Program-made: the position numbers and the translations under genes
Shown here: in pieces, positions 54,568 through 63,953 of the stretch
Layout of the letters: each line of letters begins with the position of its first letter
Position numbering within the stretch: the first letter of the stretch is position 1
Assembly: GCF_033001325.1 (NCBI RefSeq)
Contig: NZ_CP133111.1
Coordinates: 1,860,001-1,924,000, forward strand
Origin: Rhodopseudomonas sp. BAL398
Lineage (GTDB): Bacteria; Pseudomonadota; Alphaproteobacteria; Rhizobiales; Xanthobacteraceae
Length of the DNA stretch: 64,000 bases
Direction of reading: 5' to 3'
Notes under the pieces: model-generated
Told to the model about the DNA's origin: nothing
The model's database searches: none
What the model saw: the letters and a program-made list of their open reading frames with translations, nothing else

Positions 54568-56601
54568 TCAACCGAAACGCGCCCCGGCCATGACCCGCTC
54601 GATCGCTTCCGGACCGCCGCTGGTCACCGCGCGATAATGCGCAATCGGCTGCGGCCGTCCGATCAGATAGCCCTGCACCTCGTTGCAACCTGCCCGAGCG
54701 AGAAAATCGAGCTGGCCGGGCGTCTCGACGCCTTCGGCGATGACCGGCAGATCGAGCGTATGGCCAAGGCCAAGCACCGCCTTCACAATGGCGGCGGAAT
54801 CCGCATTGGTCTCGAGCTCCGAAATGAAGGCCTGGTCGATCTTGATCTTGTCGAACGGAAACGATTGCAGATAGGACAATGACGAATAGCCCGCGCCGAA
54901 ATCGTCCATCGCAACCCGCACGCCGAGATTTTGGATCCTGCGCAGGATCGCGACCGCCCCGGCGAAATCGTCGATCAGCACGCCTTCGGTGATCTCGACC
55001 TCAAGCCGCGCCGGCGCGAGCCCGGTTTCGAACAACACGGCGAGAATCAGCGCCGGCACGTCGGTGCGCCGGAAATCGAGCGGCGAGAAGTTGATGGCGA
55101 CGCCCAGCGGCTTCGACCATGACGCCGCCTCCGCGCAGACGCTGCGCAACACCCATTCGTCGATCGCACCGATCAGCCCGGTTTCTTCCGCCAGCGGAAT
55201 GAAGATCGCCGGCGACACCATCCCGCGCACCGGATGATGCCAGCGCAGCAAGGCCTCGAATCCGACGATCTCGCCCTGCGCCGTCGCCTGCGGCTGGTAG
55301 TAGATCTCGAATTCGTCATTCTTGAGCGCGACCGCGAGTTCGCGTTGCAGCGCCCGCCTCTCCCGGATCTGCAGATCCATCGATGCCTCGAACAGACAAA
55401 CGGTGCCACGCTTGTCCAGCTTTGCGCGGTACAAAGCGGTGTCCGCATGGGCGATCAGCGTCTCGATATCGTTGCCATCGCGCGGAAACAGACTGACGCC
55501 GCCCGTACAGCCAACGCGGATCACCTGGCCGTCGACATCGAATTCGGAATCGCAGATCGCCGCCAGCTGCTCGCAAATCTGTTGCGCTGAATCCGTCCCC
55601 TGCTGCGGCGTGGTAACAATCGAAAATTCGTCGCCGCCCGGCCGTGCCAGAAAGCCCCAGTGGCAAATCTCCGCGAGCCGCTTGGCCATGGCCGCCAGCA
55701 CCGCATCGCCCGCGGACTGACCGAAGACGTCATTGATTTCCTTGAATTTGTCGATCCCCAGACGGATCACCGCAAAACTCGCGTTTTGCTCGGCGGCTAG
55801 GCTCAGGCTCTCCGCGATCCTTTGATTGAGGGCTGCGCGGTTGGGCAGTCCGGTCGCGAGGTCGTGCAGGGCCAGATAGGCAAATCGCGCTTCGGCCTGC
55901 CTGTGATCGGTCACATCCTCGTGCTTGCTGAGCCAACCGCCATTGGCCATCGGCCGATGGTCAACCTTGATATGCCGCCCATCCTGCAATTCGAAACTGA
56001 GACTTGCCGGACTTCCGCTTGCGATGGCGCTTTGCAATTCGGCGAATTGTCGACGATCACTGATGATATTGCCAGACAAATGAGCGATCGCCAACGCTTC
56101 CATGAAGGTGCAGCCGGCGATAGCTTGCCCCGGCGGGATCATGTAAATTTCGAGCAGTCTTTCATTCCACAATTGCAGCCGCCCGTCGGATCCGAACATC
56201 GCAAAGCCATGCAAGTCGGCTTGGATAGCCGCCTCGAGCTGCATATAGCGCTCGTTCGCGCTTCGCCTGCTGCGCTTGTCGGCCGCGATGCCAAGCCATG
56301 TGACCGCGGCCGCCACCAGGGTGATCGCGGCGATCGTCAGCGCCTGTACGGGATGCGATACGTTGTGCTGCGTGGCGTCAGTGGGTGTGGCAGCAAGGAT
56401 CGCGACGACATAGGTCGCCCAGCATCCCACGCCTGCCGCCGCGGCCGCAGCGCCTAACCAGACGGTTCGCGCGAGCCCATCTTTCGCCCGCGCCATCTGC
56501 AGCAGTCTAAATGCCGCCAAGCCGACCAGAACAAGGACCGTCCCTGCAAGCACCAACAGCCAAAGGTCAGTGCTCCCCGGACCGTCCAAAAAACCAGTCA
56601 T
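54568..56601 (-). CDS. PAS-GGDEF-EAL cyclic-di-GMP enzyme
   Basis: The 677-residue protein has N-terminal membrane segments (LWLLVLAGTVLVLVGLAAF and two more up to about 110). A PAS-like domain follows (about 125-240), then GGDEF (motif ARPGGDEFSIV near 325) and EAL from about 425. The EAL domain keeps FEALLRW, ELEVEITEG, AMDDFGAGYSS and IKIDQAFI, so phosphodiesterase activity is likely. The GGDEF domain keeps its signature but lacks a clear RxxD inhibitory site. Either half could dominate. No operon partners are evident. The diguanylate cyclase gene at 51 kb lies nearby. Confidence 0.9.
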   Translation of the reverse strand: MTGFLDGPGSTDLWLLVLAGTVLVLVGLAAFRLLQMARAKDGLARTVWLGAAAAAAGVGCWATYVVAILAATPTDATQHNVSHPVQALTIAAITLVAAAVTWLGIAADKRSRRSANERYMQLEAAIQADLHGFAMFGSDGRLQLWNERLLEIYMIPPGQAIAGCTFMEALAIAHLSGNIISDRRQFAELQSAIASGSPASLSFELQDGRHIKVDHRPMANGGWLSKHEDVTDHRQAEARFAYLALHDLATGLPNRAALNQRIAESLSLAAEQNASFAVIRLGIDKFKEINDVFGQSAGDAVLAAMAKRLAEICHWGFLARPGGDEFSIVTTPQQGTDSAQQICEQLAAICDSEFDVDGQVIRVGCTGGVSLFPRDGNDIETLIAHADTALYRAKLDKRGTVCLFEASMDLQIRERRALQRELAVALKNDEFEIYYQPQATAQGEIVGFEALLRWHHPVRGMVSPAIFIPLAEETGLIGAIDEWVLRSVCAEAASWSKPLGVAINFSPLDFRRTDVPALILAVLFETGLAPARLEVEITEGVLIDDFAGAVAILRRIQNLGVRVAMDDFGAGYSSLSYLQSFPFDKIKIDQAFISELETNADSAAIVKAVLGLGHTLDLPVIAEGVETPGQLDFLARAGCNEVQGYLIGRPQPIAHYRAVTSGGPEAIERVMAGARFG

Positions 56602-56801
56602 GACAATTCCGTAATTGCTATCGACTGGCGTTCCTACCAGTCAAATTTTGATCAATGCTTAAAGCACTGGTGCGCACGATGGCGTCTCATTTGGTGGACC
56701 GAGAGATGTTCTATCGGATACGGGCCTGATTGCGGGCGGGCGCGTCCAGATGATCGTCGACCGCTGCTGCAGCGACACAAACCGTTAACTATCTTGGTCG
56801 C

Positions 56802-59198
56802 TCACACCGCCATCTTGCGGTGCAGAACCGGGGCGCCGCGGACCAGGCCTTCGGCGGCGTCAATGATCGCGTTGGCGTCGAGCCCATAGTGCCGGTAGAG
56901 GTCGCCGATGCTGCCGGTCTGGCCGAAATGCTCGACGCCGAGCGCTTCCATGCGATGGCCGCAGACCGCGCCGATCCAGCCCAGCGTCGCCGGGTGGCCG
57001 TCGAGCACGGTGACGATGCCGCAATCGCGCGGCAACGGCGCCAGCAATTGTTCGATGTGGCTGGGCTGGTGCGCGCCGCGCCGCTCGCGGCGCAATCGCC
57101 GCGCCGCGGTCCAGCCGGCATGCAGCCGGTCGGCCGAGGTGATCGCCAGCAGCCCGACATCGCGGCGGCTGTCGCCGAGCAGCCCGACGGCCTCGATCGC
57201 CTCGGGCGCCAGCGCCCCCGTATAGGCGATCACCAGCTCGCAATTCGGCCCCGGCGGCCGCAACCAATAGCCGCCGTCGGTGATCGCCTGTTGCAGCTGC
57301 GGCGTCATCACCCGTTGCGGCTGTGCGATGCTGCGGGTCGACAGCCGCAGATAGACCGAGCCCCCGGCCCGCATGCCGCTGCGCGCATCACCGCCCTCGG
57401 ACGCCTCGCGCTGCATATGGGCAAAGCCCCAGCGCATGATCACCGCGAGTTCGTCGACAAACCCAGGCTCGAACGCGGCCAGACCATCCTGGGCGATGCC
57501 GATCAGCGGCGTGGCGATCGACTGGTGCGCGCCGCCCTCCGGCGCCAGCGTGATGCCGGACGGTGTCGCCACCACCATGAAGCGGGCGTCCTGGTAGCAG
57601 GCGTAGTTCAACGCATCGAGGCCGCGCTGGATGAAGGGGTCGTACAGCGTGGCGATCGGCAGCAGCCGCTCGCCATTGATGGCATGCGACAGCCCCAGCG
57701 CCGACATCAGGATGAACAGGTTCATCTCGGCGATGCCGAGTTCGAGATGTTGGCCCTTGGGGGAAAAATCCCAATTGAAGGTGGTGGGGATCTTCTCGCT
57801 GCGGAACAGATCGGCCTTCTCGGCGCGCGCGAACAACCCGCGGCGATTTACCCAGGCGCCGAGATTGGTCGACACCGTGACGTCCGGCGACGCGGTGACG
57901 ATCCGCGCCGCGAGATCGCTGTCGCCGCGCGCCAGTTCATTGAGGATCAGCCCAAAACCCTGCTGGGTCGACATCTCCGCCGCCGGCTTGAACGAAAGTT
58001 GCGACGGCACCTCGATCACGGGCGCGGTCAGCTTGCGGTCGCCGCCGCGATTGATCGGGGCTGCGTCGAGAAAGGCTTGCAGCGTGGCCTCATCCTGCTC
58101 GAGCCCTTCGAAACGGTCCCATTCATGGCCGGGCCGGATGTTCTGGGCGGCGCGCAAAGTTTCCATCTGGGTCGGGGTCATCAGCCCGGCGTGATTGTCC
58201 TTGTGGCCCTGGAACGGCAGGCCGACGCCCTTGATCGTATAGGCGATGAAGCACACCGGGCGGTCGTGATCGATCGCCTCGAACGCCTCGACCATGCTGG
58301 CCATGTCGTGGCCGCCGAGATTGGACATCAGCGCCAGCAATTCGTCGTCGCTGCGCGCGTCGATCAACCGCGAGACCTCGCCCTGATCGCCGATCTCGTC
58401 ATTGAGCCGCTTGCGGAACGCCGCACCGCCCTGAAAACACAGCGCCGCATACATCTGGTTCGGGCAAGTATCGATCCAGTTGCGCAGCGCGGCGCCGCCG
58501 GGCTCGGCGAAGGCCGCCTGCATCAGCCGGCCGTATTTGACGATGACCACGTCCCAGCCGAAATTGCGGAACATGGATTCGAATTTTTCCCACAGCCCTT
58601 CGCGGACCACGGCGTCGAGGCTCTGGCGATTGTAGTCGACCACCCACCAAGTGTTACGCAGCCCGTGCTTCCAGCCTTCCAGCAGCGCCTCGAAGATGTT
58701 GCCCTCGTCCATTTCGGCGTCGCCGACCAGCGCGATCATCCGGCCCTCCGGGCGATCCTTCATCCAGCCATGGGCGGTGACGTAGTCCTGCACCAGCGAA
58801 GAAAACAGCGTCTGCGCCACGCCGAGCCCGACCGAGCCGGTGGAGAAATCGACGTCGTCGACATCCTTGGTGCGCGACGGATAGGATTGCGCGCCCTTGA
58901 AGCCGCGGAAATTCTCCAGCCTGGCCCGGCTCTGGCGCCCGAATAGATATTGGATGGCGTGGAACACCGCGCTGGCATGCGGCTTCACCGCGACGCGATC
59001 CTGCGGCCGCAGCACCGAAAAATACAGCGCCGACATGATGGTGACCAGCGACGCCGACGACGCCTGATGGCCGCCGACCTTGAGCCCGTCGGCATTGGGC
59101 CGAATGTGGTTGGCATGGTGGATGGTCCAGGACGACAGCCACAGCACTTTGCGCGACAGCGCGCTCAACAATTCAAGACGATTCGGCGCTTTGGGCAT
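56802..59198 (-). CDS. transketolase/AceE-like 2-oxoacid dehydrogenase E1
   Basis: The 798-residue ThDP enzyme starts MPKAPNRLELLSALSRKVLW. It has the cofactor motif from VGDAEMDEGNIFEALLEGWK to NTWWVVDYN, AceE-like rather than transketolase-like, then HKDNHAGLMTPTQM. Later come the pyrimidine-binding region (AEMNLFILMSALGLSHAING) and a C-terminal domain ending APVLHRKMAV. This is the homodimeric E1 layout, slightly shorter than AceE. It is divergent from an Lrp gene 131 bp away, as in the Pseudomonas mde locus, where an E1-like enzyme is controlled by an Lrp regulator. A 2-oxoacid (pyruvate or 2-oxobutyrate) substrate is inferred. A 3' remnant of a second copy lies at 59.9 kb. Confidence 0.87.
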   Translation of the reverse strand: MPKAPNRLELLSALSRKVLWLSSWTIHHANHIRPNADGLKVGGHQASSASLVTIMSALYFSVLRPQDRVAVKPHASAVFHAIQYLFGRQSRARLENFRGFKGAQSYPSRTKDVDDVDFSTGSVGLGVAQTLFSSLVQDYVTAHGWMKDRPEGRMIALVGDAEMDEGNIFEALLEGWKHGLRNTWWVVDYNRQSLDAVVREGLWEKFESMFRNFGWDVVIVKYGRLMQAAFAEPGGAALRNWIDTCPNQMYAALCFQGGAAFRKRLNDEIGDQGEVSRLIDARSDDELLALMSNLGGHDMASMVEAFEAIDHDRPVCFIAYTIKGVGLPFQGHKDNHAGLMTPTQMETLRAAQNIRPGHEWDRFEGLEQDEATLQAFLDAAPINRGGDRKLTAPVIEVPSQLSFKPAAEMSTQQGFGLILNELARGDSDLAARIVTASPDVTVSTNLGAWVNRRGLFARAEKADLFRSEKIPTTFNWDFSPKGQHLELGIAEMNLFILMSALGLSHAINGERLLPIATLYDPFIQRGLDALNYACYQDARFMVVATPSGITLAPEGGAHQSIATPLIGIAQDGLAAFEPGFVDELAVIMRWGFAHMQREASEGGDARSGMRAGGSVYLRLSTRSIAQPQRVMTPQLQQAITDGGYWLRPPGPNCELVIAYTGALAPEAIEAVGLLGDSRRDVGLLAITSADRLHAGWTAARRLRRERRGAHQPSHIEQLLAPLPRDCGIVTVLDGHPATLGWIGAVCGHRMEALGVEHFGQTGSIGDLYRHYGLDANAIIDAAEGLVRGAPVLHRKMAV

Positions 59199-59329
59199 GG
59201 CAATCACCTGCTCGGAGATTGCCCATCCTAATCCGCAACCGAGCGCGACACTTCTCAATTCTTGGCGACATTCCGGACAAAATTGGGATAATTTCTCCTT
59301 CCGGGGTTCTTGAAAGTGAGTTCATTCCA

Positions 59330-59791
59330 ATGACGACGCTCGACGCGATCGACCGCAAGATTCTGGCGGCGCTCCAGGCCGACGGCCGCACCACCATGCA
59401 GGAACTGGCCGACAAGGTCGGGCTGTCGGTGTCGCCGTGCCATCGTCGTGTCAAGCTGCTGGAAAAGAGCGGCGTCATCAGCCGCTATATGGCACAGGTC
59501 GATCAGACAGCGGTCGGCCTGCCGGTCAGCGTCTTCATCTCGATCAAGCTGGCACGGCAGAAGGAGGAAGACCTCACCCGCTTCGCCCGCGCCATTTCGA
59601 AATGGGACGAGGTGCTGGAATGCTATCTGATGACCGGCAACCGCGACTATCTGCTGCGCGTGGTCGCCGCCGACCTTGCAGCCTATGAGGCGTTCCTGAA
59701 AAACAAGCTGACCCGGCTCGACGGCATCGCCTCGATCGAATCCAGCTTCGCGCTGAGCCAGGTGAAATATTCGATCGCGCTGCCGGTATAG
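59330..59791 (+). CDS. Lrp/AsnC family regulator, copy 1
   Basis: The 153-residue protein has an N-terminal helix-turn-helix (AIDRKILAALQADGRTTMQE through VGLSVSPCHRRVKLLEKSGV) and a C-terminal RAM domain (DEVLECYLMTGNRDYLLRVV). It is the standard Lrp size and should bind an amino acid and DNA. It is divergent from the E1 gene and probably controls it. It differs from the second copy at 61914 in only two positions after residue 5 (Asp/Glu and Ser/Asn). Confidence 0.93.
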   Translation: MTTLDAIDRKILAALQADGRTTMQELADKVGLSVSPCHRRVKLLEKSGVISRYMAQVDQTAVGLPVSVFISIKLARQKEEDLTRFARAISKWDEVLECYLMTGNRDYLLRVVAADLAAYEAFLKNKLTRLDGIASIESSFALSQVKYSIALPV

Positions 59792-59820
59792 TGGCTGGTG
59801 CGGCGTGGCAAACTCACCCC

Positions 59821-59965
59821 TCATCGAAGCCAAACTACCATTTTGCGGTGCAGCCCGGGATGGCTGGCAACCCGGCCTACGGCAGTGTCGATGATGGCGT
59901 TGGCGTCGTGGCCGTGGTACCAGTACAGTTCTCAAAACCCGCGGGTATGGCCATAAATGGTCAGT
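59821..59965 (-). pseudogene. 3' remnant of a second transketolase/E1 gene
   Basis: On the minus strand the segment aligns with the end of the 56802-59198 gene. Its HDANAIIDTAVGRVAS corresponds to LDANAIIDAAEGLVRG and its LHRKMV to LHRKMAV. It also aligns upstream over YGHTRGF against FGQTGSI. An in-frame TGA interrupts it and the remaining 5' part of the gene is gone. The order of this remnant and the two Lrp genes fits a tandem duplication of the divergent E1-Lrp pair. Confidence 0.8.
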
Positions 59966-59975
59966 GCAGGGAAAC

Positions 59976-61907
59976 ATGCTACTCACTAGGGCTGTATTTA
60001 ACACCGATCAAGTGAACCGTCAGCGTATGTTATGCCCCGCATCTGAATTGATGCGGGCAGATGAGAGACATTATAAAGATTGCCTGCGTCACGGCGGCGC
60101 GCTCGGCTTGCCTGCAAATATGCAACACGACATGGATAGGCTGATTGGATGGAGCCGTCCACTCGGCCTCTATATCGATAGTGAGATGGTTCGCGTGCTT
60201 GGCTTGATCGAAGAGCCACAAACCGAGCAGGAAAAGGAAGTTCTGGCGGCGCGCGCCCAAGCCCATTGGGGACGTCACCACCGCGAGGGTACAGAGGAAT
60301 ATCGTGAAGAACTCATTGCTCGGGTCGCCCCCGCCGACATCAGCGACGCCCACTTTCTTCGGATAGAAGCGGCTGTCGTCAAGCGAAAAGGAATCGCATC
60401 AGACCTCTATCCCGATTTATTCGATCCTAGAACGGGCTCCGTCGACAAGGATGGCCTGGTGGACTACCGAGAACTCTTGGAACGCCTAGATCCAGTGCAG
60501 CCAGGCGTATTTCACGATCGCAGCCGTCAACTTCTGTTGTTCGCTCATCGCTTCTTCCGTCGCAGCCTTTCCCACTCAAATAAACTCAACAGCAACTTCC
60601 TAGAAACCTTTGACTCAACTGCCCGAGGGAACGGGAGTCTACGTGTTCGCCTTAGATTGGACCCTGATCTGGTCGGCCATCCGGCCAGTGCTCGCAGTTT
60701 GATCGAACTGGAACATTGGCGTGGCCCGCTCTATAATGATGACATCGCAAATATTCCGAAAGGCGTTTCAGAGCACAAGGCGGATGAGCGGACGAGGCTG
60801 TACGAGGGGGTGGATAGAACTCAGATCTGGTGGAAAGCGCCAGAGTCTCGCATGGTGAATGGCCTAGGCGTCGACTATCGCACCTTCGAAATTGAGGAGC
60901 TTGTTGAAAATTTTTCAACCGGCCTCGGTGAGCAAAGATTCGGGTGCCGATATGCGCACGCAGAATTCTCTGTTGTTGAGGCGACGATTACACATTTCGA
61001 CGGCGCCATTCGTGCATATGAACCAGAACAGTACCTTGAACGAATAGATACCTCCATTGAGAGGGCGGGTAAGCGCGCCGACTACACAAAGGTCTTTCGC
61101 TTTGACGGACCTTTGCCGACCCCAAGTTGGAAGCGACTTCTCAGCGACTTCTTTCGAGGCAACAATCTTATCCCAGAATACCTCGGCGCGCCTAATGAAG
61201 TCCCTGAGGGCCCTGATGTTGATGCATCGCCCCTTCCTTCGGAGCAGGCCAATGAGATCAACTTGGCGGCGTTGATCTCGCTTGCGTCCGGCTCATTGGA
61301 TGGACCGTCGAAATTTTGCGCAGAACTCTACCAAGAAATCGCCGACGAAGTTTTCCCGTACATAGAAATCGGTGTCGGTGAAGTGGCTAGTTATCTCCGC
61401 ACACGCTTTGACCTGAAGGACATAACATCCGTCGGGTTTGGGGATGGAACACTGAATTTGTCACGTCTTTACATCGGCGCTTCGGATGATCTGAAATCCG
61501 AGTTCAAGAAAGAAGTTTCAGGCCTCGCAGAAATGATTCAACGGGATAACGAGGCGGGTATCACGAACCGAGCTGCAATACCGCTAGCATGGGGCAACGA
61601 TGGGCTTTTGGTAACGCTGACCATCGCAGGTGAAGCAAGCAAGGTTGCCTCGGTGCTCCGAGAGCTTCCTTCGAAAATCGATCCCGAACAGCCGCCATCT
61701 GAGTGGATCGAACTGCTCTCAAGCCTCGTTAAAGCGACTGAACCGCGTCAACATTCGCCCGTTTTCTGGGATGGCATTGATCGAGGTGTTCTAAGCATTA
61801 GCCGGACGGGCAACGTGGAGCTGCAACTTGAGATGCCTGACGCGCTAATGCAAAAGATACTATCGAACGGCAAACCGAAGATCAGCAACACCGATCATAT
61901 TAGCTAG
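59976..61907 (+). CDS. orphan protein replacing the second E1 gene
   Basis: The 643-residue product (from ATG 59976, MLLTRAVFNTDQVNRQ; GTG 59964 and ATG 60027 are alternatives) matches no family I know. It is soluble with no signal peptide, rich in charged residues. It contains YGRxx-free segments such as RVRLRLDPDLVGHPAS, LEHWRGPLYNDDIANIPKGV and SVGFGDGTLNLSRLYIGAS. Base composition is lower in GC than the flanks, and codon use looks foreign. It starts where the E1 remnant ends, and stops 6 bp before the second Lrp gene. Transferred gene, function unknown. I cannot exclude a defence role but no defence motif is visible. Confidence 0.7.
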   Translation: MLLTRAVFNTDQVNRQRMLCPASELMRADERHYKDCLRHGGALGLPANMQHDMDRLIGWSRPLGLYIDSEMVRVLGLIEEPQTEQEKEVLAARAQAHWGRHHREGTEEYREELIARVAPADISDAHFLRIEAAVVKRKGIASDLYPDLFDPRTGSVDKDGLVDYRELLERLDPVQPGVFHDRSRQLLLFAHRFFRRSLSHSNKLNSNFLETFDSTARGNGSLRVRLRLDPDLVGHPASARSLIELEHWRGPLYNDDIANIPKGVSEHKADERTRLYEGVDRTQIWWKAPESRMVNGLGVDYRTFEIEELVENFSTGLGEQRFGCRYAHAEFSVVEATITHFDGAIRAYEPEQYLERIDTSIERAGKRADYTKVFRFDGPLPTPSWKRLLSDFFRGNNLIPEYLGAPNEVPEGPDVDASPLPSEQANEINLAALISLASGSLDGPSKFCAELYQEIADEVFPYIEIGVGEVASYLRTRFDLKDITSVGFGDGTLNLSRLYIGASDDLKSEFKKEVSGLAEMIQRDNEAGITNRAAIPLAWGNDGLLVTLTIAGEASKVASVLRELPSKIDPEQPPSEWIELLSSLVKATEPRQHSPVFWDGIDRGVLSISRTGNVELQLEMPDALMQKILSNGKPKISNTDHIS

Positions 61908-61913
61908 CGAATT

Positions 61914-62378
61914 ATGGGCGACGCCCTCGACGCGATCGACCGCAAGATTCTCGCAGCATTGCAGGCCGACGGCCGCACCACCATGCAGGAACTGGCCGAA
62001 AAGGTCGGGCTGTCGGTGTCGCCGTGCCATCGCCGGGTCAAGCTGCTGGAAAAGAGCGGCGTGATTAACCGCTACATGGCGCAGGTCGATCAGACGGCAG
62101 TCGGCCTGCCGGTCAGCGTGTTCATCTCGATCAAGCTGGCGCGGCAGAAGGAGGAAGACCTCACCCGCTTCGCCCGCGCGATTTCGAAGTGGGACGAGGT
62201 GCTGGAATGCTATCTGATGACCGGCAACCGCGATTATCTGCTGCGCGTGGTCGCCGCCGATCTGGCCGCCTATGAGGCGTTCCTGAAAAACAAGCTGACC
62301 CGGCTCGACGGCATCGCCTCGATCGAATCCAGCTTCGCGCTGAGCCAGGTGAAATATTCGATCGCCCTGCCGGTGTAA
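61914..62378 (+). CDS. Lrp/AsnC family regulator, copy 2
   Basis: The 154-residue protein is nearly identical to the product of 59330-59791. After MGDALDAIDRKIL only Asp/Glu (AEKVGL) and Ser/Asn (VINRYM) differ. Helix-turn-helix and RAM domain are complete. Its original upstream region is gone. The orphan gene ends 6 bp before its ATG, so it lacks the native promoter and its own ribosome site is weak. It may be read only from the orphan's transcript. DinB follows. Confidence 0.9.
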   Translation: MGDALDAIDRKILAALQADGRTTMQELAEKVGLSVSPCHRRVKLLEKSGVINRYMAQVDQTAVGLPVSVFISIKLARQKEEDLTRFARAISKWDEVLECYLMTGNRDYLLRVVAADLAAYEAFLKNKLTRLDGIASIESSFALSQVKYSIALPV

Positions 62379-62391
62379 GAGGGGAAACGCA

Positions 62392-62971
62392 ATGCCCGCT
62401 GGATTGATTCAGACCTATCGCGCCTTCGCCTTCAACAATGCATGGGCCAATCACCGACTTCTCACCAGTTGCGCAAAGCTGCGCCAGCAGGAATTTGAGG
62501 CCGAGCGGATCGGGTTCTTCCCAAGCCTGCAGCGCACGCTCAACCACATCTATGTAATCGATCTGTTTTATGTCGACGCTCTCGAGGGCGGGACGCTCGG
62601 CCCAAGAGCCTGGGCGAACGAGGTCCCGCACCGCTCCGTGTCAAAGCTGCGCTCCGCCCAAGCGGCCGTCGACAAACGGCTGATCGCGATCTGCGATGCG
62701 CTGACGCCGGATTCGCTCGACGCCACCGTCGAGGTCAATCGCGATACGCACGTCAAGGCCGAACGATGCGACCGCCTGCTGATGCATCTGTTTCAGCACC
62801 AGATCCATCCATCATCGCGGTCAGGCCCATGCGATGCTCTGCGGAACGAATATTGAACCGCCTCAACTCGACGAATTCTTTGCCGCTGCGGAGGCCCCAC
62901 TCCGGGCGAAGGAATTCGCTGATCTCGGCTGGACTGAAGACCAAATATGGGTCTCGGACGGCCCCCGCTGA
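62392..62971 (+). pseudogene. DinB family protein gene, frameshifted
   Basis: The first frame reads MPAGLIQTYRAFAFNNAWAN with NHIYVIDLFYVDAL and LLMHLFQHQIH, a DinB-fold metal-binding layout. At 62803-62810 ATCC occurs twice. Removing one copy restores QIHHRGQAHAMLCGTN and then LDEFFAAAEAPLRAK, ending GPR and TGA at 62971. As read, the frame stops at 62856 with a scrambled tail. The break lies in the HHRGQ metal site, so function is lost unless sequencing error explains it. Confidence 0.8.
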
Positions 62972-63002
62972 GCAGCGCCGGCCGCGCGGCGGCCATCCGA
63001 AC

Positions 63003-63953
63003 TCACGCGCTGGGATAGGGCTCGGTGGCGAGTTGCTGCAGCCGGCGCATCCGCTCGCGATGCGCGGTGTAGATGCCGCTGGCGATGATCAGCGAGGCGC
63101 CGACAAAGGTCCAGACAACCGGAATCTCGGCGAACACCAGGAAGCCCAGGATCGAAGCCCAGAGCAATTGGGTATAGGAAAACGGCGCCAGCACCGAGGC
63201 ATCGCCATAGCGGAATGCCAGAACCACCAGCCATTGTCCGGTGGTCGAGGCGACGCCCACGGCGATGCCGATCATGATGTCGTGCCAGGTCGGTGCGATC
63301 CAGACCAGAGGCGCCAGCGCGCTCAGCAGCAGGAAGCCGACCAGCGCGGAAATCGCCATGGTGGTGATGGCGCGATCGGCGCCGCTGATCAGCCTTGTCA
63401 TGATCAACGTGCAGGCCCAGGCCAGTGCCGACATGATCGGAAAGATCGCCGCCGAGTTGAACGAGGCAGTGCCCGGCCGCACCACGATCAACACGCCGAT
63501 CAACCCGGTCAGTGTTGCCGCCCAGCGCCTGACGCCGACCTTCTCGCTAAGGAACACGATCGACAGCGCGGTGACGAACAGCGGCGCCACGAAGGACGTC
63601 GCCGAGGCCGCTGCGATCGGCAGATAGCGCAACCCCGAAATGAACAGGATCGACGACAACACCAGCGCCAGCCCGCGCAGCGCCTGCAGCCCGGGCCGGG
63701 TCGAGCGCAGCACCCTCGACGGCTGCGGCGACATCACGACCACCGGTATCATGATCAGCACGAATACCAGAAAGCGGATCCAGGCGATTTCGAGCGCCGG
63801 CAGCGTCAGCGACAGATATTTCGCCAGCGTATCCGAACAGGCCAGGAACACGGTCGAACCTACGATCAGCGCGATGCCGCGCAGCGGGTGATCGGCATGG
63901 CGATGGGTCGGGCCGCGACCGGCGTCGGGCAGAGTTGGCGAAGTGGTGGTCAA
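63003..63953 (-). CDS. DMT family transporter (EamA)
   Basis: The 316-residue protein has ten hydrophobic segments in two EamA units (first around GIALIVGSTVFLACSDTLAK and RGLALVLSSILFISGLRYLP, second around FPIMSALAWACTLIMTRLIS and FSYTQLLWASILGFLVFAEI). This is a drug/metabolite exporter-like inner-membrane protein of unknown substrate. The start is TTG 63953, since no ATG lies in frame upstream within the window. A better start is not excluded. Single gene at the window end. Confidence 0.87.
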   Translation of the reverse strand: MTTTSPTLPDAGRGPTHRHADHPLRGIALIVGSTVFLACSDTLAKYLSLTLPALEIAWIRFLVFVLIMIPVVVMSPQPSRVLRSTRPGLQALRGLALVLSSILFISGLRYLPIAAASATSFVAPLFVTALSIVFLSEKVGVRRWAATLTGLIGVLIVVRPGTASFNSAAIFPIMSALAWACTLIMTRLISGADRAITTMAISALVGFLLLSALAPLVWIAPTWHDIMIGIAVGVASTTGQWLVVLAFRYGDASVLAPFSYTQLLWASILGFLVFAEIPVVWTFVGASLIIASGIYTAHRERMRRLQQLATEPYPSA

